From assembly GCF_905475395.1 (NCBI RefSeq), contig NC_058337.1, positions 100,248,368 to 100,312,367 of the forward strand: a DNA stretch of 64,000 nt. The letters run 5' to 3'. A program made the position numbers and the translations under genes. This DNA is from Chrysoperla carnea (lineage: Eukaryota; Arthropoda; Insecta; Neuroptera; Chrysopidae). Positions 47,433-59,900 of the stretch are shown piece by piece. The stretch's first letter is position 1, and every line of letters begins with the position of its first letter. The notes beneath the pieces were generated by a model, which was not told the DNA's origin, did no database searches, and saw nothing but the letters and a program-made list of their open reading frames with translations.

Positions 47433-48968
47433 TTAAATTTAATTAATGAAATTGTAAATGAACAGTCCAGTTAAAATTGGATTTGAAAATGAATATTTTT
47501 GATAACGTAACTAGTCGTAGTGGAGGTGAATCTAGCCTATGTATTGAGCTAATTTTTACAATTTGAATAAGAGTTTAGTCAAATTCATTTGGTTTCTTAA
47601 GTTCTGCACTTATTATTACCATTATTTGGTAATTAACTGTAAACTGTGAAAAGTTAGCAATAAATTTATATACCGTAAGAGTTCACTATTTATCCAGAAA
47701 GTAAATTCCATTAAAACTATGTAGTATAAGAGTACCATAACAAAAAAAAGACACCCCATAGAACACCTCAAAATTATAAAATGAAAATTGCTGAAAAACA
47801 TGTCAAAATTGTGTTCGCCCCCCAAACTAGTAAAAAATTTGTTATTGTTATTTTTTATAAATATATATCTATGGTTTTTAAAGTCGACACTAGTGACCTC
47901 TCGAAAAATATTGGTGGACCAGTTCAAAGCGAGTAGGATAGATAAGAAGCAGAGCCCATAAGAGCTAATGTAAAGTCGTAGTATGCGAGTTTCCGCACCT
48001 CGAATTTTACATGCATTTATTTACAAAGAGTATCTCTTAAGTACCGCACGCTTTTATTGCATCAGGTAGAAAGTAAAATTCTAAGACGAGTAGTCCTCTT
48101 CCCTTTTTTAATCCGATGAAAGGATAATTAGCTATTAATTAAAATAGGCATTCAATCAGAAGCGTTGTAATTAAAAATTAAAATCTCTCGACTCTGACTA
48201 AGACTGATTAATTAATGATTTTTGATAGATTAAAAATAAATTATTAAATAGAGCATAATTTTATTTGTTCTTGTATATTTATTTATTTTATTTTTTGCCC
48301 CAAGTGTAAACAATCTTTTTTAGGTAAGATTCCAAATACTAAGTTTTTCATGTCAATAAATTTTAATTTTATCAATTATTATAATTATCAAAACAGAATA
48401 ATTTTATTAACTGTTAAATTTGTTGTAGAGCCTTGAAAAAGACCAACAAAAAAAAAAATAGAAACGTTGCAAATAAAAATTAAAAACCAAATATAGGTAC
48501 TATATTTGTGGCCTGCATTCCCAAGAAATCCAAAAAATTACCTATAATTGAATTTTCGCATTTCTATATGAGACTGCGCCGAGTTTTAAAAATTTAATAA
48601 ATCAAGCCGCTTTTAAAATATCTTTTCTCAAATTAAAAGGTTTTGTTATTTTTAAATGCCTTAATTTGTATCATATATTACGATATGGATATGTTTTCGA
48701 ATAGTTAGGTCAAAAATCGTATGAAACGATGGTTATACCTAGTTCGTGTTTTCTTTTCCAAAATAATTTTCTTAAAAATACATTTAAGATTTTTTCTTAT
48801 GCAATTTTATTATTTAAATTTGTTTATTTGAACTTTAAATCAATTTTGCTAAATTGAAATAAAATTATAAACTTATAATAATAATAATACTTCGTTCTAT
48901 TGGGACTATAATGTATTAAAAATAGGACAACATAACTCGACGTGAGCTTTGTAATATAATTACGAAAT
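47433..48968. other. Spacer between the two ZAD genes
   Basis: About 1.5 kb holding the 3' UTR of gene A and the promoter of gene B. A minus-strand open frame (47622-47927) has no motif. No repeat was recognised. Confidence 0.4.
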
Positions 48969-51900
48969 ATGGAAAACAAAAATGAAAATAATAATCAAAT
49001 GCAATTAGTATGCCGAACATGCTCAACAGAAAAAGAAACAAGTGAATTAAAATCTATTTTTGCAAATGATACGAATTCTATTATAATGGCAATAGCTTCT
49101 GTAAAAGTAATTGACAAAAGCCTTTAAGGGGTTTCGAGACGTAGTTATTAGTTAAATATATTATTATGGCATGAAAAAAATTTTCTGTAAAATATATTCA
49201 GTTGGGTCTCAAATCTTCTTGATTAAACAAAAAATTAATAAAAGTATATTTTAGATTCTTAAAAATGATGGCCTTCCAAATAATATATGTAACGAATGTT
49301 TGATCCAAGCCGATTTAGCTTACAAGTTTAAGCAACTTTGCGAAAGCAGTGAACTTGAATTACGAAAGTCATATAAATTGGTCAATGATAATCTAGCATT
49401 AGATTCAAACATTCAAGAATATAAAAATAGTCAACAACAAAATTTCGAATTGAATTCTAATCGAAAATTAAAGGTAATGATTGAATGCTATTACATGTAA
49501 TATGAGTAGAAAGAATTAATAATCTTATTAATATCTTAAAAAGAATTTATAATGTTATTGCATGCTATTACATGTAATATGGGTAGGTTATATAATAAAC
49601 ACATACATAAGCAAACTTATAATAGTATCTTTCTGATACACATTGCTTAATGTATATGTACTCTCTCATACTCATGTAGCATGGAAAACAATTTATCATA
49701 CATGCTGTATACGATTTCCCATAATAATATTTTGTTCAGAAATTAATTTATTGAACTATTATATAATTTCAGACAGCTAGTGTTAAAATAGAAGACGAAA
49801 TTAAATATGACAATGAGAATTATACTGATTTTACAACAATTAAAACAGATTCTGTTGTAACTTGTGAATTATCAACTAATACAAAAGGAAAAACAAACGA
49901 TACCTCTGAAAATTTAAAATGCAGTAGTACGTCGATTGAAAGTTCTAAACAAACAGAAGCAAAAGCCACGAAAAGAAATTTATTATTTGCCTGCGAGAAA
50001 TGTCCCAAAAAGTTTAATCGTATCTTAAGTTTAAATATTCATTTATCAAAGCATAAAAGTAATCATAAATGTAACGTTTGTAATAAAGATTTTAAAAGTA
50101 AGTGAAAAGTAATCTTTATAAATATTTTTGTAATGTAATGTATACAATTTGATAAATCATTTCACATGCTACATCCATGAGTATGAGAGAGTACATATAC
50201 ATTAAGCAATGTGTATAAAAAAGATACTGTTTGCTTGTATATGTGCAGCTATGACTGACTAATGCATTTGGTCTTTATGATTTTATGTGACTCGAAAAGA
50301 AGAAGATGAATGAGGCTATTCGTAAGCCAAATACCCTAAAATATGTAGCACCAAAAAATAAACAAACATTGCAGTAGGATTTCATTTTTAATTTATTCCT
50401 TTAAAAATTTAAACTTACAGCCATCTAGTTATTTTTTATGATGTCACATATTCTAGAACACTTGGACTGTCTAGATAGATCTAGCTATATAATTCAATTA
50501 GTACGCCAAACTTGTACTTTAAAAATATAAAGTCAAAGTATTAAGTTTTTGCTCCATCCCGTAGAAATCTTTTTATATTTCTAAGGCATGAAATGAAAAT
50601 TGAGAAGATGAGATTGTGTGCAAGTGATTCTGTTCATGATCAAAAAGGAGGGGCCACAATTTAATATTCTTTTTCTAAATAATAGCCAACAATATTTTAT
50701 GATTAATTAGTAGTTTATTATTTTAATAAGATTCGTAAGAATTTTACATTGTTAATATAATACCTCTGTGCTTACTCCGTTCTGCACACAAAGAATAAGT
50801 ACAAGGAAGTTTTTATATAAAAATTGATTATCTTATCAAAAAACGCGGTAAAATTGTGTAAATTCTGCAATACATGGCAGCACTTTCATGTATCTACAGC
50901 TCTGGTCTACACATGGGTTCTATATTTCCACAAGTTGTATATAATTTTTCCACGATTATATAATTGTTTTTAAGAACATGTTCAATCAATTCAGAGGTAT
51001 CCATGTAAAGAAATTATGTACGTTCATATTATTCGCTTTTTATTTAAACTTTGAAGTTGATTTGGGTAAAAAATAAAATATTCTTTAATAAAAATACAAA
51101 TTACTTTTCAGATTTGAAATTACTAAATCAACATATACGATCGATTCACCCGGAACACAAGCCATATTGTTGTACAATATGTAAAAAAGAATTTTCATTA
51201 TCTACGAGCTTAACAAATCATATTCGAATTCATGTTGGTGACCGTAAACATGTATGTACAACATGTGGTAAAGGATTCTTTGGACGGCATCCATTAAAAG
51301 TACATATCCGTACGCATACTGGTGAAAAACCGTTATGCTGCAAATTATGTGATAAACGATTTGCTGATCCACACAGTCTTGTAGCTCACAATAAAACACA
51401 TACATGTGAAAAGAATTATGAATGTAATGTGTGCAACAAGCGATTTGCACATTCATTTGTATTGCGTGCTCATTTACGGATACATACTGGCGAACGTCCG
51501 TATATATGTTCAACATGTGGTTAGTTTAATGTGTTAGTCTTGAATATGAAAAGTTATTAATTTGAAATTTGATTTTTTTTCTTGTTCTAAGAACGATTGC
51601 TTTTTGAAATACCATCTGGCATTCGAAAATTTGAGAATTAATATCGATTACGGCAATTAAACTGCTAAAAAGTTTAAAATACAAGCCAAAAAACTTAAAC
51701 CCGACTGCAAAAAATCTGAAAACAAACATAAAAGATTATAAAGAAGGAGTATATTTTTACAGCGTCCGATTCCAACTATTTTTAATACATATTGTTACTT
51801 AAAAATTAGTATGCTGAACTACATTAAAATGTTTTGTTAAACTTTTGTATAACCGGTTTTAATTTTTTAAACTTTAAAACAAGTTTATATAGTCGCGTTT

Positions 51901-53254
51901 GAAATATTTGGATTGTACTCTTTAAGACCTCAACTTCAACTCCAGCAGTTTGAGTTTGATAAATTCCAGCAATAGTATATACATTTTATTTTTGTCAGCA
52001 ATCATGTTAAAGCGTTGCAAGGCAGAAACATGCACAAATAGTTCTTATAGCACTTATGGGCATGCTCGTATCTATCTTTTCGAGCCCAGAGTTAGAAATA
52101 CGAAGAGAGCCATATCCACCCTGATGGAAATATTTTTAAATTCGATTGAGAGAGAAAAGCCCTTCCCACCTTGCACCGTTTTATTATGGTATTAGACAAT
52201 AATCAATTCTGCAAAACTTTTTGATGCTATGCGGAATGTACTATAAAATTGCGTATTAAAAAATAATATTTCTCCAGGTGGAACATTTACAACATCTTCA
52301 AATTTAACAATACATATGCGTTCACACACAAAAGAAAAACCATACAAATGTTTAACATGCTCCAAATCATTTTCGAATAAAAGTCATTTGAATACACACA
52401 CTATGACACATACTGGTGAAAAGAAATTTCAATGTAATGTTTGTGGTAAACGAACTGCACGTCCTGCTGATCTTACAACACACATGCGTTCACATACTGG
52501 TGAAAAACCATATGCATGTAATTTGTGTGATAAGAGTTATCGGTCATCCAGCAATCTAGCTGCACATAAACGAACTCATTCTGGTATTCGAAATCATGTG
52601 TGTAATGATTGTGGTAAAGCGTTTAAAGATTCTGGAACACTTCAAAGTCATATTCGTATTCATACAGGTAATTAATATGGTTATTTTTAATATATGTCTT
52701 CCAAAAGTATTCAGAAAAAATATACCTAAGATTTAATTAAAGCTCGGAAGCCATGAACCGGTTTTAATTGCTCATTTCACTACACCTGATATTATCTAGT
52801 ATACTTCCTATGAAGTTGTTGTCCAAGATATTATAACAAACACTTTTTGTAGTTACATATGATAGCACATTTAAATACAAAAAAAAAAATCAGCCGAAAC
52901 AAATATGGTTTCTTTTTTTTCCTCATGGCGCTGACATTTTAAAAGCGTTAAAATACCGAACTTTTGCATATTCAGATCATAGATTAATAAAATCATAGAT
53001 TCATATAAAGACTCCACCGCTTTTTAAAGATTTGAGTCTCCATCTATAACTATAGGTAACATTGTGATGTGAGTTACAGGAACCTGGTTTAGTTCTAATA
53101 CTTTTTTTACTTTATTTTCTTGTTTCTAGGTGAAAGGCCTTATGTTTGTCAAATATGTGGTAATCGTTATATTCAATCAGGTCAATTAGCTACGCATAGG
53201 AAAACTCATATGGTTTCTACAAATAATGAATTATCCAAATTAAATACTAAATAA
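48969..53254 (+). CDS. ZAD-C2H2 zinc-finger protein B (downstream tandem paralog)
   Basis: Six coding exons: 48969-49106, 49255-49473, 49773-50097, 51112-51519, 52278-52667, 53130-53254 (1,605 bases, 534 residues), all GT-AG with consistent phases. The ZAD uses C15/C18 (CRTC) and C58/C61 (CNEC). The linker is longer than in gene A and rich in Ser, Thr and Glu (about residues 120-190). Twelve C2H2 fingers start at residue about 193 and match gene A finger for finger, ending CGNRYIQSGQLATHRKTH and a short tail. Exons 2 (219 bases) and 6 (125 bases) have identical lengths in both genes. Intron 4 falls inside finger 7 (after CSTCG, phase 1) here but inside finger 8 (after CSACPK, phase 0) in gene A. 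Finger 9 again lacks the core Phe (CGKRTARPADLTTH). A putative AATAAA overlaps the stop codon. The gene appears intact. Confidence 0.9.
49605..50242. repeat. Intronic inverted repeat flanking exon 3 of ZAD gene B
   Basis: 49605-49683 (intron 2) and 50165-50242 (intron 3) are near-perfect reverse complements over about 75 bases. The core is TACACATTGCTTAATGTATA then TGTACTCTCTCATACTCATG. Short indels interrupt both edges. The arms enclose exon 3 (49773-50097). Possible sources are two oppositely inserted element copies. In a pre-mRNA they could pair and loop out the exon. Confidence 0.88.
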
Positions 53255-53359
53255 AATTTTATAAATAATCATTTTTAAATAAAATAAATTTCTAAATTTA
53301 ATTTTTTAGTAAATCGTTTCTATTTGCATCGTCAAATAAAATTGATACCCCTTAATATA

Positions 53360-53515
53360 TTTATACCATGTATATATATATATATATATGAAAAAGTATG
53401 CCAGAGTATATTATATTTAGTTCCAAGTTTGTAACGCTTAAAAATATTGATGCTACAAACTTTTGTTAAAGCTATTCATCAAATCACCAAATTGGTCCAT
53501 TCCCGTTTACCCGCC
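53360..53515 (-). repeat. Family A 3' part plus (TA)n run
   Basis: The reverse complement carries 'agcatcaatatttttaagcgttacaaacttgg' and the terminal 'atacatggta' end. The (TA)n run at 53371-53389 lies inside the terminal palindrome of the element, which suggests that the palindrome seeds microsatellite growth. Confidence 0.7.
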
Positions 53516-53559
53516 TTTTTTTTAGTTTCCATGTGATATGCCTTTCATTGAAATCAGCG

Positions 53560-53945
53560 GCGGCTCTAGGGTAGAGCGAGAGATTTGGTCGCTCTAGTCA
53601 CAAGGTAGCAAGGGGCAATTAAACAAAAATTTGGTTTACAAAAGGTTTATTACGTAGAAAAATATTTGTAATTTATAAAAAATTTAAATAAATCAAATTC
53701 AAATATAACAAATGTTTATAAAATAACTGATAATTCATATTATTTGTATTTTATTATTAAAATATCAATATTATTTAACAAAATGGATATTATGTATTAT
53801 TTCTAATTTATCCATTATTCAATTAAACTAAATATGTAAAAGGAAAAAATTAATGCATATTTGAAATTTTACACATCTGGTTACTACGTTGTAAAATCTT
53901 CGTAAAAAAAAAACGATCTCTCAGGGGCGTACCTAACCCCCATTT
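53560..53945. mobile_element. Possible hAT-like element end-pair
   Basis: CAGCGGCGGCTCTAGGG near 53575 and, at about 53923, CAGGGGCGTACCTAACCCC both look like hAT-type termini, but they are not inverted relative to each other. The second end recurs inverted near 30088-30125. These are likely fragments of two elements. Confidence 0.3.
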
Positions 53946-54351
53946 TTAGGAAAGTTCTAGTTCTTTTTTATCGACTTTCTTAAGTAAAAATGATAATCCC
54001 AGAGATAAAGGTAAATTTGCAATTTCACTAGTTAATTGCGACCTGAGGCCTTCCCCGAATATTTCCACGAGTTCACTTATTCTTAATCAAAATGTTACTT
54101 AGATAATTTATCAACATTAAAAGTCTGTTTTATTTTCCATTTTCAATCCATTTAAATTCTACAGATTGAACTTCATTGGCATGTAGAAACTTAAAAACAT
54201 TATCTGCTAAGCTCCGCTATGAGTTTTTTTTTTTAATTTAAAAGAACACATCCTTTATTTTATATTTATCATTAAAAAAAAATATTCAGTCAAACAAAAC
54301 TTGTATAACTAATTTATATTTAAGGGAGCTAATGAACTCGACTTAGAAATA

Positions 54352-55689
54352 TTAGGAACTTGTATTGGTTCGTTTTAAAACCGTTTGAATAAATGTTTTA
54401 GAATCTTCATTAGAATAAGAAGCGAATTCTAAATCTAAAGATTCACATTCCATTCTAATAAAATCAATTTCTCTAGTAGTCAATCCTGGTGGTAAATCTT
54501 GCACCAAGTCGTTACTATTTTTAAATTTACGCAGAAAATTTTTTATTTTGTTTACAAATTCTGGATTAAGATTTTCTAACTCACTAACCTTAGGAGTTTC
54601 TTTTTTTTCAGAACCAAATAATAATCGAGCATGATTTTTCTCTTTAACTAGTTCTTCGTCGATTTTTTTTTCCAATTCACATAGTTCTTTTGAAATTTCA
54701 GAATTATTTGGCGCTAATTGCTTTGCTTTTAAGTAAAAAATTTTGGCTTGTCTATATTCCTGTATATTAAACAAAGCTCGGCCATGATGAAAATATGCTT
54801 TCGCAGTTACGTTTAAAGTTCTATCTCTAGTTAAATCATATATTTTTTGGCATACTAAGCAAGTTTTACGGTATTTACCCAAAGCATTATAGCAAACAGC
54901 AAGATTGGTATAATTTTTTAACAAAGAATTCTGTTGTTTTTCTTGCTCTGACATATCTGCTAATTGTGCAGTTTCAAGAATTCTTATTGCATCATTATAA
55001 CTACGAATTGCACCTTTAAAATTCTGTTTTTTAAACGAATCTTTTGCTTGATTTTGGTATGTCTCTGCTAGTTTCCGCACAGTTTGGAAGCTTTTACGAT
55101 TTGTTATACTCATTTTATCATATAAATCTTGAGTTATAGAATCAACAAATTTTATAACTTCAATTCGAAACATTAATCGTGCATCACCTGGTATACGATT
55201 TGGGCATCCAAATTTACCGAATCCATATATCGGCTCGATTAAAAATTGTGCAATTTCTCGATTTTCCATGGATGCTATCGCCAATTCCATTCCCATTATT
55301 AAATTTCCTGCGCCTAAACGATATACTCTTGGATTATTATTCAAGGTGGTATCAAAAGGTTCATCACCTTCTTCAAAAAATCCATCATAGTGAATAGTAA
55401 CTGCAGCATTTTCAGGAATTTTTTCACCGTTACCGGGATGCAATATACGTTTTTTAACATAGCCTTTATCATCTACATTTTTCATTTTTAATGCAAGCCT
55501 GTCATACTGTGATAAATCGTCATTTTCATCCCCAGAATCATCGTCAAAACAATCAAAATATCTAGTGTGTGACAGCAACTCTTCACGGAAATTTTCGTCA
55601 TCTTTAATAACATTGTCACTTAACATGTCAGGGTTTATTTCGAACGTAGCGCCTTCATTGAGTAATGCGCTATTATCAAGACATACCAT
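54352..55689 (-). CDS. FKBP6: FKBP6/shutdown-like co-chaperone (FKBP plus TPR)
   Basis: A single-exon gene of 445 residues. An acidic N-terminus (about 1-70) precedes an FKBP domain (about 75-185) with HYDGFFEEGDEPFDTT, then RVYRLGAGNLIMGMELAIAS, and YGFGKFGCPNRIPGDARLMF. The GMELAI segment and CP..IP.(D/N) loop are typical of FKBP6. The Trp that floors the catalytic pocket in active FKBPs is Met here, so prolyl-isomerase activity is probably lost. TPR repeats follow (about 215-355: AKDSFKKQNFKGAIRSYNDA, NYTNLAVCYNALGKYRKTCL, AYFHHGRALFNIQEYRQAKI), the usual Hsp90-docking module. Drosophila shutdown, of similar length, works with Hsp90 in loading piRNA-binding Piwi proteins in the germline; that role is inferred here from homology. 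The start codon has an in-frame TAA just upstream. Confidence 0.88.
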   Translation of the reverse strand: MVCLDNSALLNEGATFEINPDMLSDNVIKDDENFREELLSHTRYFDCFDDDSGDENDDLSQYDRLALKMKNVDDKGYVKKRILHPGNGEKIPENAAVTIHYDGFFEEGDEPFDTTLNNNPRVYRLGAGNLIMGMELAIASMENREIAQFLIEPIYGFGKFGCPNRIPGDARLMFRIEVIKFVDSITQDLYDKMSITNRKSFQTVRKLAETYQNQAKDSFKKQNFKGAIRSYNDAIRILETAQLADMSEQEKQQNSLLKNYTNLAVCYNALGKYRKTCLVCQKIYDLTRDRTLNVTAKAYFHHGRALFNIQEYRQAKIFYLKAKQLAPNNSEISKELCELEKKIDEELVKEKNHARLLFGSEKKETPKVSELENLNPEFVNKIKNFLRKFKNSNDLVQDLPPGLTTREIDFIRMECESLDLEFASYSNEDSKTFIQTVLKRTNTSS

Positions 55690-56735
55690 TTAAGTATTAT
55701 TTAAATATTAGTTTTTGGGTTCGGTTTCAATATCCGTGGAACCGCGATTAGACAATTGAATTTCGTCGATGAAAAATGAATTTCAAAGGAAAAAATCAAT
55801 AGGGAATATCGAAATTTTTTTCGCATTTCTTAACAAAATATGAAAATAAAGAGATGATAAAAAGTGAAATTAAAATTAAAATCGGCCAAGAAATACGGAT
55901 GATATAAGCATTTTAAACTACTTATTAGTTATATACTAGAGAGATCGAACATAGTGTTTGATGTCATATACTATGTTTAATATAAGAACTCCATGCTAAA
56001 TTATTTTTTGCTAGAAAAAGATATAAATAAATTTTTGATGGCTTTTATCTTGGCTGTTTTTAGAGTTATTCAAAAATAATATTTCTCTGTTGTTTGTGAC
56101 ATAAATGAGCTTTAATTAAACCAAAGAAAAGAATCATAGAAAAAAACGTAAACTTTTTTGAACGCAACTGAATTCGAAACAGCTTGCCTCAACAATCTAC
56201 CTAAAAGAATGTGTTAAGCGTAGCAAAGTCCCCCCGCATAAATGTTATTCTTTGTCTTGAAAATTATTAAACGTATTTATTAATATAAAACAAGAAAATA
56301 AAAAATAGTTATATAGCTGAGTTTTTTAAAAGTTTCCTTTCATTCGTGTATTCTGAAAACAGAATGAAATTAAATAACGCGGAAACACGTTTCGGCTTAA
56401 TTTAAAAGGGAATTAAAGTACTGTATTTAGTTTTTTTTATACGAGGAATTTTCATTTTCAAACAGGGGCCAAACCAACTCTGTTGGTCAAACAGAGGCCA
56501 TCATGCCTTAGTTAAAACTAAACTGGATGCTTATGATTAATATCAGTGTAAAACTTTGAGTATACACTACTCGAAGTGCCCACAAAATTAGAAGTACAGT
56601 CCTAAGTAGATTGGCAATGGGCTTGTACAGCAGAATCAAAGTCTGCTTGTTCTGTTAATTGTTTATATTAACAGAAAATGCATATATATATACAACATTA
56701 ACAAGTACCATTATAAAACCCCAAATCATGACATG
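55690..56735. other. Upstream of the FKBP6-like gene, no gene seen
   Basis: A diverged repeat at about 56320-56445 resembles 61075-61205 (shared 'gctga.ttttttnaaaa', 'aacgc..aaacacg' and 'gggaat.aaa.tac.gtatttag' words). Nothing else was recognised. Confidence 0.4.
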
Positions 56736-56739
56736 AATC

Positions 56740-56905
56740 TAAGAAGTCCGGGTTCGAGTGTATTTTTTTCAATTCTCTTTAATTAAGATTACTAGTCAAG
56801 ATATTTGTCAAAATTTAGTTTACGCCTGTATGTAGCATATTACATCAAAAATAATCGAATAGATCATGATGTAAATATCGTATGCATAATTATAAGTAAA
56901 CAACA
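56740..56905 (+). repeat. Family C copy 2
   Basis: Matches 5336-5520 over about 165 bp, starting GAAGTCCGGGTTCGAGTGTA. GGGTTCGAGTG is B-box-like. Confidence 0.6.
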
Positions 56906-57352
56906 ACAATAAGTAATAACCGCAAATCATTTCATTTTAGTTAAACTGAGAGGCGTTGACTCAAAATTTTTAAGCACTTGTTATAGTATGGTGATCCGAT
57001 AATAGACCGAATTATGTAATTTTTGAAAGGAAAATGATATTTACAGCGCTGGTCATCAGGACTTAATCGAAGGCCGTTTAAAAGGGTGTATTACAGTTAT
57101 TATTTTATTCATTACGGGCTAATTTTTTTTCCTCCTGTCATTTACAAAATCACCAAGCCATACTTTTCCTACGATTTAAAAATCCAAATAGCAACTATAC
57201 CGTCTTTAAAAAATCTCGATTATTACAAAAATCAAAGGAAAATTCGCATTCTTTATTTTCGTTTTATTTATAACTAAGAAACCCTATTCGAATTTATTGG
57301 CAAATTGTGGCACCACGGATATCGTAACCTTATTTTTTGTTTAAAATATACT

Positions 57353-57428
57353 TACTCTAAACTTAAACCTTCTGTAAGTTTTATAGGCTTTGTAAAGGCG
57401 TCCTCTTCCTCCAAACTGATATTTGTAG
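57353..57428 (-). CDS. Weak candidate coding exon
   Basis: On the minus strand, an acceptor-like 'tttttgtag' precedes a 76-base open stretch encoding STNISLEEEDAFTKPIKLTE and GLSLE, followed by a good donor 'agagtaagta'. The (A/D)-x-x-(K)-P-(I/L)-KL-(T/S)-EG pattern vaguely recalls the N-terminus of shutdown proteins. However, the FKBP6-like gene 1.7 kb further on this strand already has its own plausible start, and no acceptor joining the two in frame was found. It may be a chance match. Confidence 0.22.
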
Positions 57429-57499
57429 ACCTACAAAAATGCATAATTAATAACCTTAAAAGTATTTAGTAAATATATCACATTACATTTTAAAGATTA

Positions 57500-59900
57500 T
57501 TTTTCTTCTATAAAACTTTCAAATTAGTTAGACTTTAGACAGTTAGACATAACAAACAAAAAAATTAACTACTTTTTCACGTGTTTGCCGTTTGGTGTTT
57601 GTTTACAATTTTCAACTATTTTAAAAAAGAGTAAAGTGACCATTCATATGTTTCAAACTGAAACAGCTCTAATAATAGGGACCATTCACACTAGCCAGAT
57701 ATTATCACCGTTGTTAGCCGGAAAAATGATAATTATTTAACCTTTGGCCACTCAATTTCATTTTTCAAATCATTCGAGAGGTTCTGAGAAACTAGAAAAT
57801 CGTTTGACACGTAATGGTTTCGGAAAAACGATTTCCTATTTTCATATGAAGTTGGATTTCAGTTTTTTTTATTTCCTCCCTTTTTTTTCATCGGTTAAAA
57901 AAATACTACCTACGAATGAAATTTACAAAATTTAAAAAACCACCGACAAATGCAGTTTTTTCCTTGTATCTCTCTCCAAATTGAATTGATTTTCTTAAAA
58001 CATAGCTTAGAATATTGAATTACATTTCAAACAAAAAAAAAATCAAAAGCGGTTCATCTGAGATAACGATGCCACAGACAAATAGGCTAAAAAATGAAAC
58101 CCATTTTAATATACATATTATGACAAAAAGTTTGGCAACCCTCAAATTACTTTCAAACGGTTCAGGATAAAAGTTTTAACGACAATATTACTCACGCAGT
58201 CCCCTTTGGGGAGGAGCGAAGCAAAGTACGTTTTTTTTTTTTAAATTAAACTGGGGGGGGGGTCGAGTGACAGCTCATTTGAAGGGTTTTTCCAGGAGGA
58301 ATACAATGAATTTTTATAAAATTAAGACTTCTTATTAATTAATTACGTTACGACTTTTTTTGCGGACACTTTAAAAGTGCATAGTCTACACCACAAAGGG
58401 TTTGGAGTAAATAAGTAACGTGAAAATGACGAGTCATAAAGTTCTTGCCTTTGCTATGATAACCACATAAATACACATCAGTTGGAATGTTTTGGGCGTT
58501 GGATATTTTGATTAATCATAATATTAAATAAAACACATTTTACAACGATTTTGTACAATTTTATTATAAAAAACGCCAGGAAATTGTGCATAAACTATAA
58601 ATAAAATATTATAAATGAAAACAATACAATGGGAAATTTGCACAATTGTTTTTTTTTTTTTTTAATAAATATGACTATTTGATGGTACTCAGAGATGAAA
58701 AATGAAACAGTTTTTGAGATTATAATCTACTTACTTCTCTATTATGAGACGGGATATAAAACTTATAAATAAATCTATAAAATTTTTAATTTTCTTAAAC
58801 TCTTTTCTTTTATATTTTTGGACGATGCAACTTCCCTACTGTTAATACGTTCTAAATGTCATGGTATGTATAATTATAAATTAGCTACTTCAATAATTTA
58901 TTTTTTTAACAAACAAAAATTCAATGAATCACAATCACAATATATTAACTTGTCTTGCCGCATAAATTACGGTAAATTCAAGGGTTACAGAATCTTGTCT
59001 TGCTTACCCTCTTCAAGATAGAGACGTGCGAAAAAATGTCCAAAATAAACAGCTCTATACCGGCTGAATAAAAGAGAGTCCAAAAGTAAAAGTCACTTTC
59101 TGATTTAAAAAGTTAATCACTTTTTTATTTGTACATTTAAAAAAAAATTTTATTTTGTTACAGATTTTAAACTTGGAAGATTAACGTCCAGTATGGAAAA
59201 ATACACCTTTACTGACTGAGCATACAAAAATGATCACATCATATAATTTTCGAAAATGATCGGTCTATTATCTACAAAACTTTGCCCAACAAGCTTGAAT
59301 GTTTTTGATCGAACATTTAGAACAAGATTACATATTATTTTTAGAAAACAGCCAGTCATTATTTTCCGCTCAATGTGAATACAAGAGTTCATTGGAGTTA
59401 ATTTATTTAAAATTGGTAAAATTGGTCTTGGTCAAATTTTCTCATATTGCGGAACATTGTAGACCTTGGAACCTTGATCAAAAGTCTCAATGACCACTAT
59501 GATACAAATGAAAACATATTCATACTTTTGATCAAGATGCTAAGATCTACAAAGCTTCACACTATGAGCTTTGACTGAGACAAAATTTCTGCAATTGCGA
59601 AGTCTTTTGAGCGATATGAGAAGTTTAAATATTTGAGATTTTTGAGCAGACGTCCTACTTATTGTGCAAAGCATTTTGCAGATTATATTGACCGTCCTTT
59701 TCCAAAAATAATGGGACCTTTTTTGTACACTATGTAATGGGTTCAAAAATATTCATAAATAAAAAAGTTATTACCTTTGTAAATAAGAAAAAAAAGTTTG
59801 GTCCACCCTGTAGAATAGCTATCGACGATTATTTAATTTTAATATGTTTACTTCAGATTGATTGTTAAAATTAAACCTGGTGTTTAGTAGAATTACAAAA
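57500..59900. other. Intergenic DNA, no gene seen
   Basis: Several 60-70-codon open frames (57744-57935, 58818-59021, 59299-59493, 59540-59746) lack motifs and neighbour support. A G9 run lies near 58253. Confidence 0.4.

Noticed and set aside
51950-52195. 81-codon plus-strand open frame in intron 4 of ZAD gene B
   Set aside because: It lies wholly in an intron whose borders are fixed by finger spacing, and it carries no recognised motif.
55179-55397. 72-codon plus-strand frame opposite the FKBP domain
   Set aside because: Shadow of the FKBP6-like gene.
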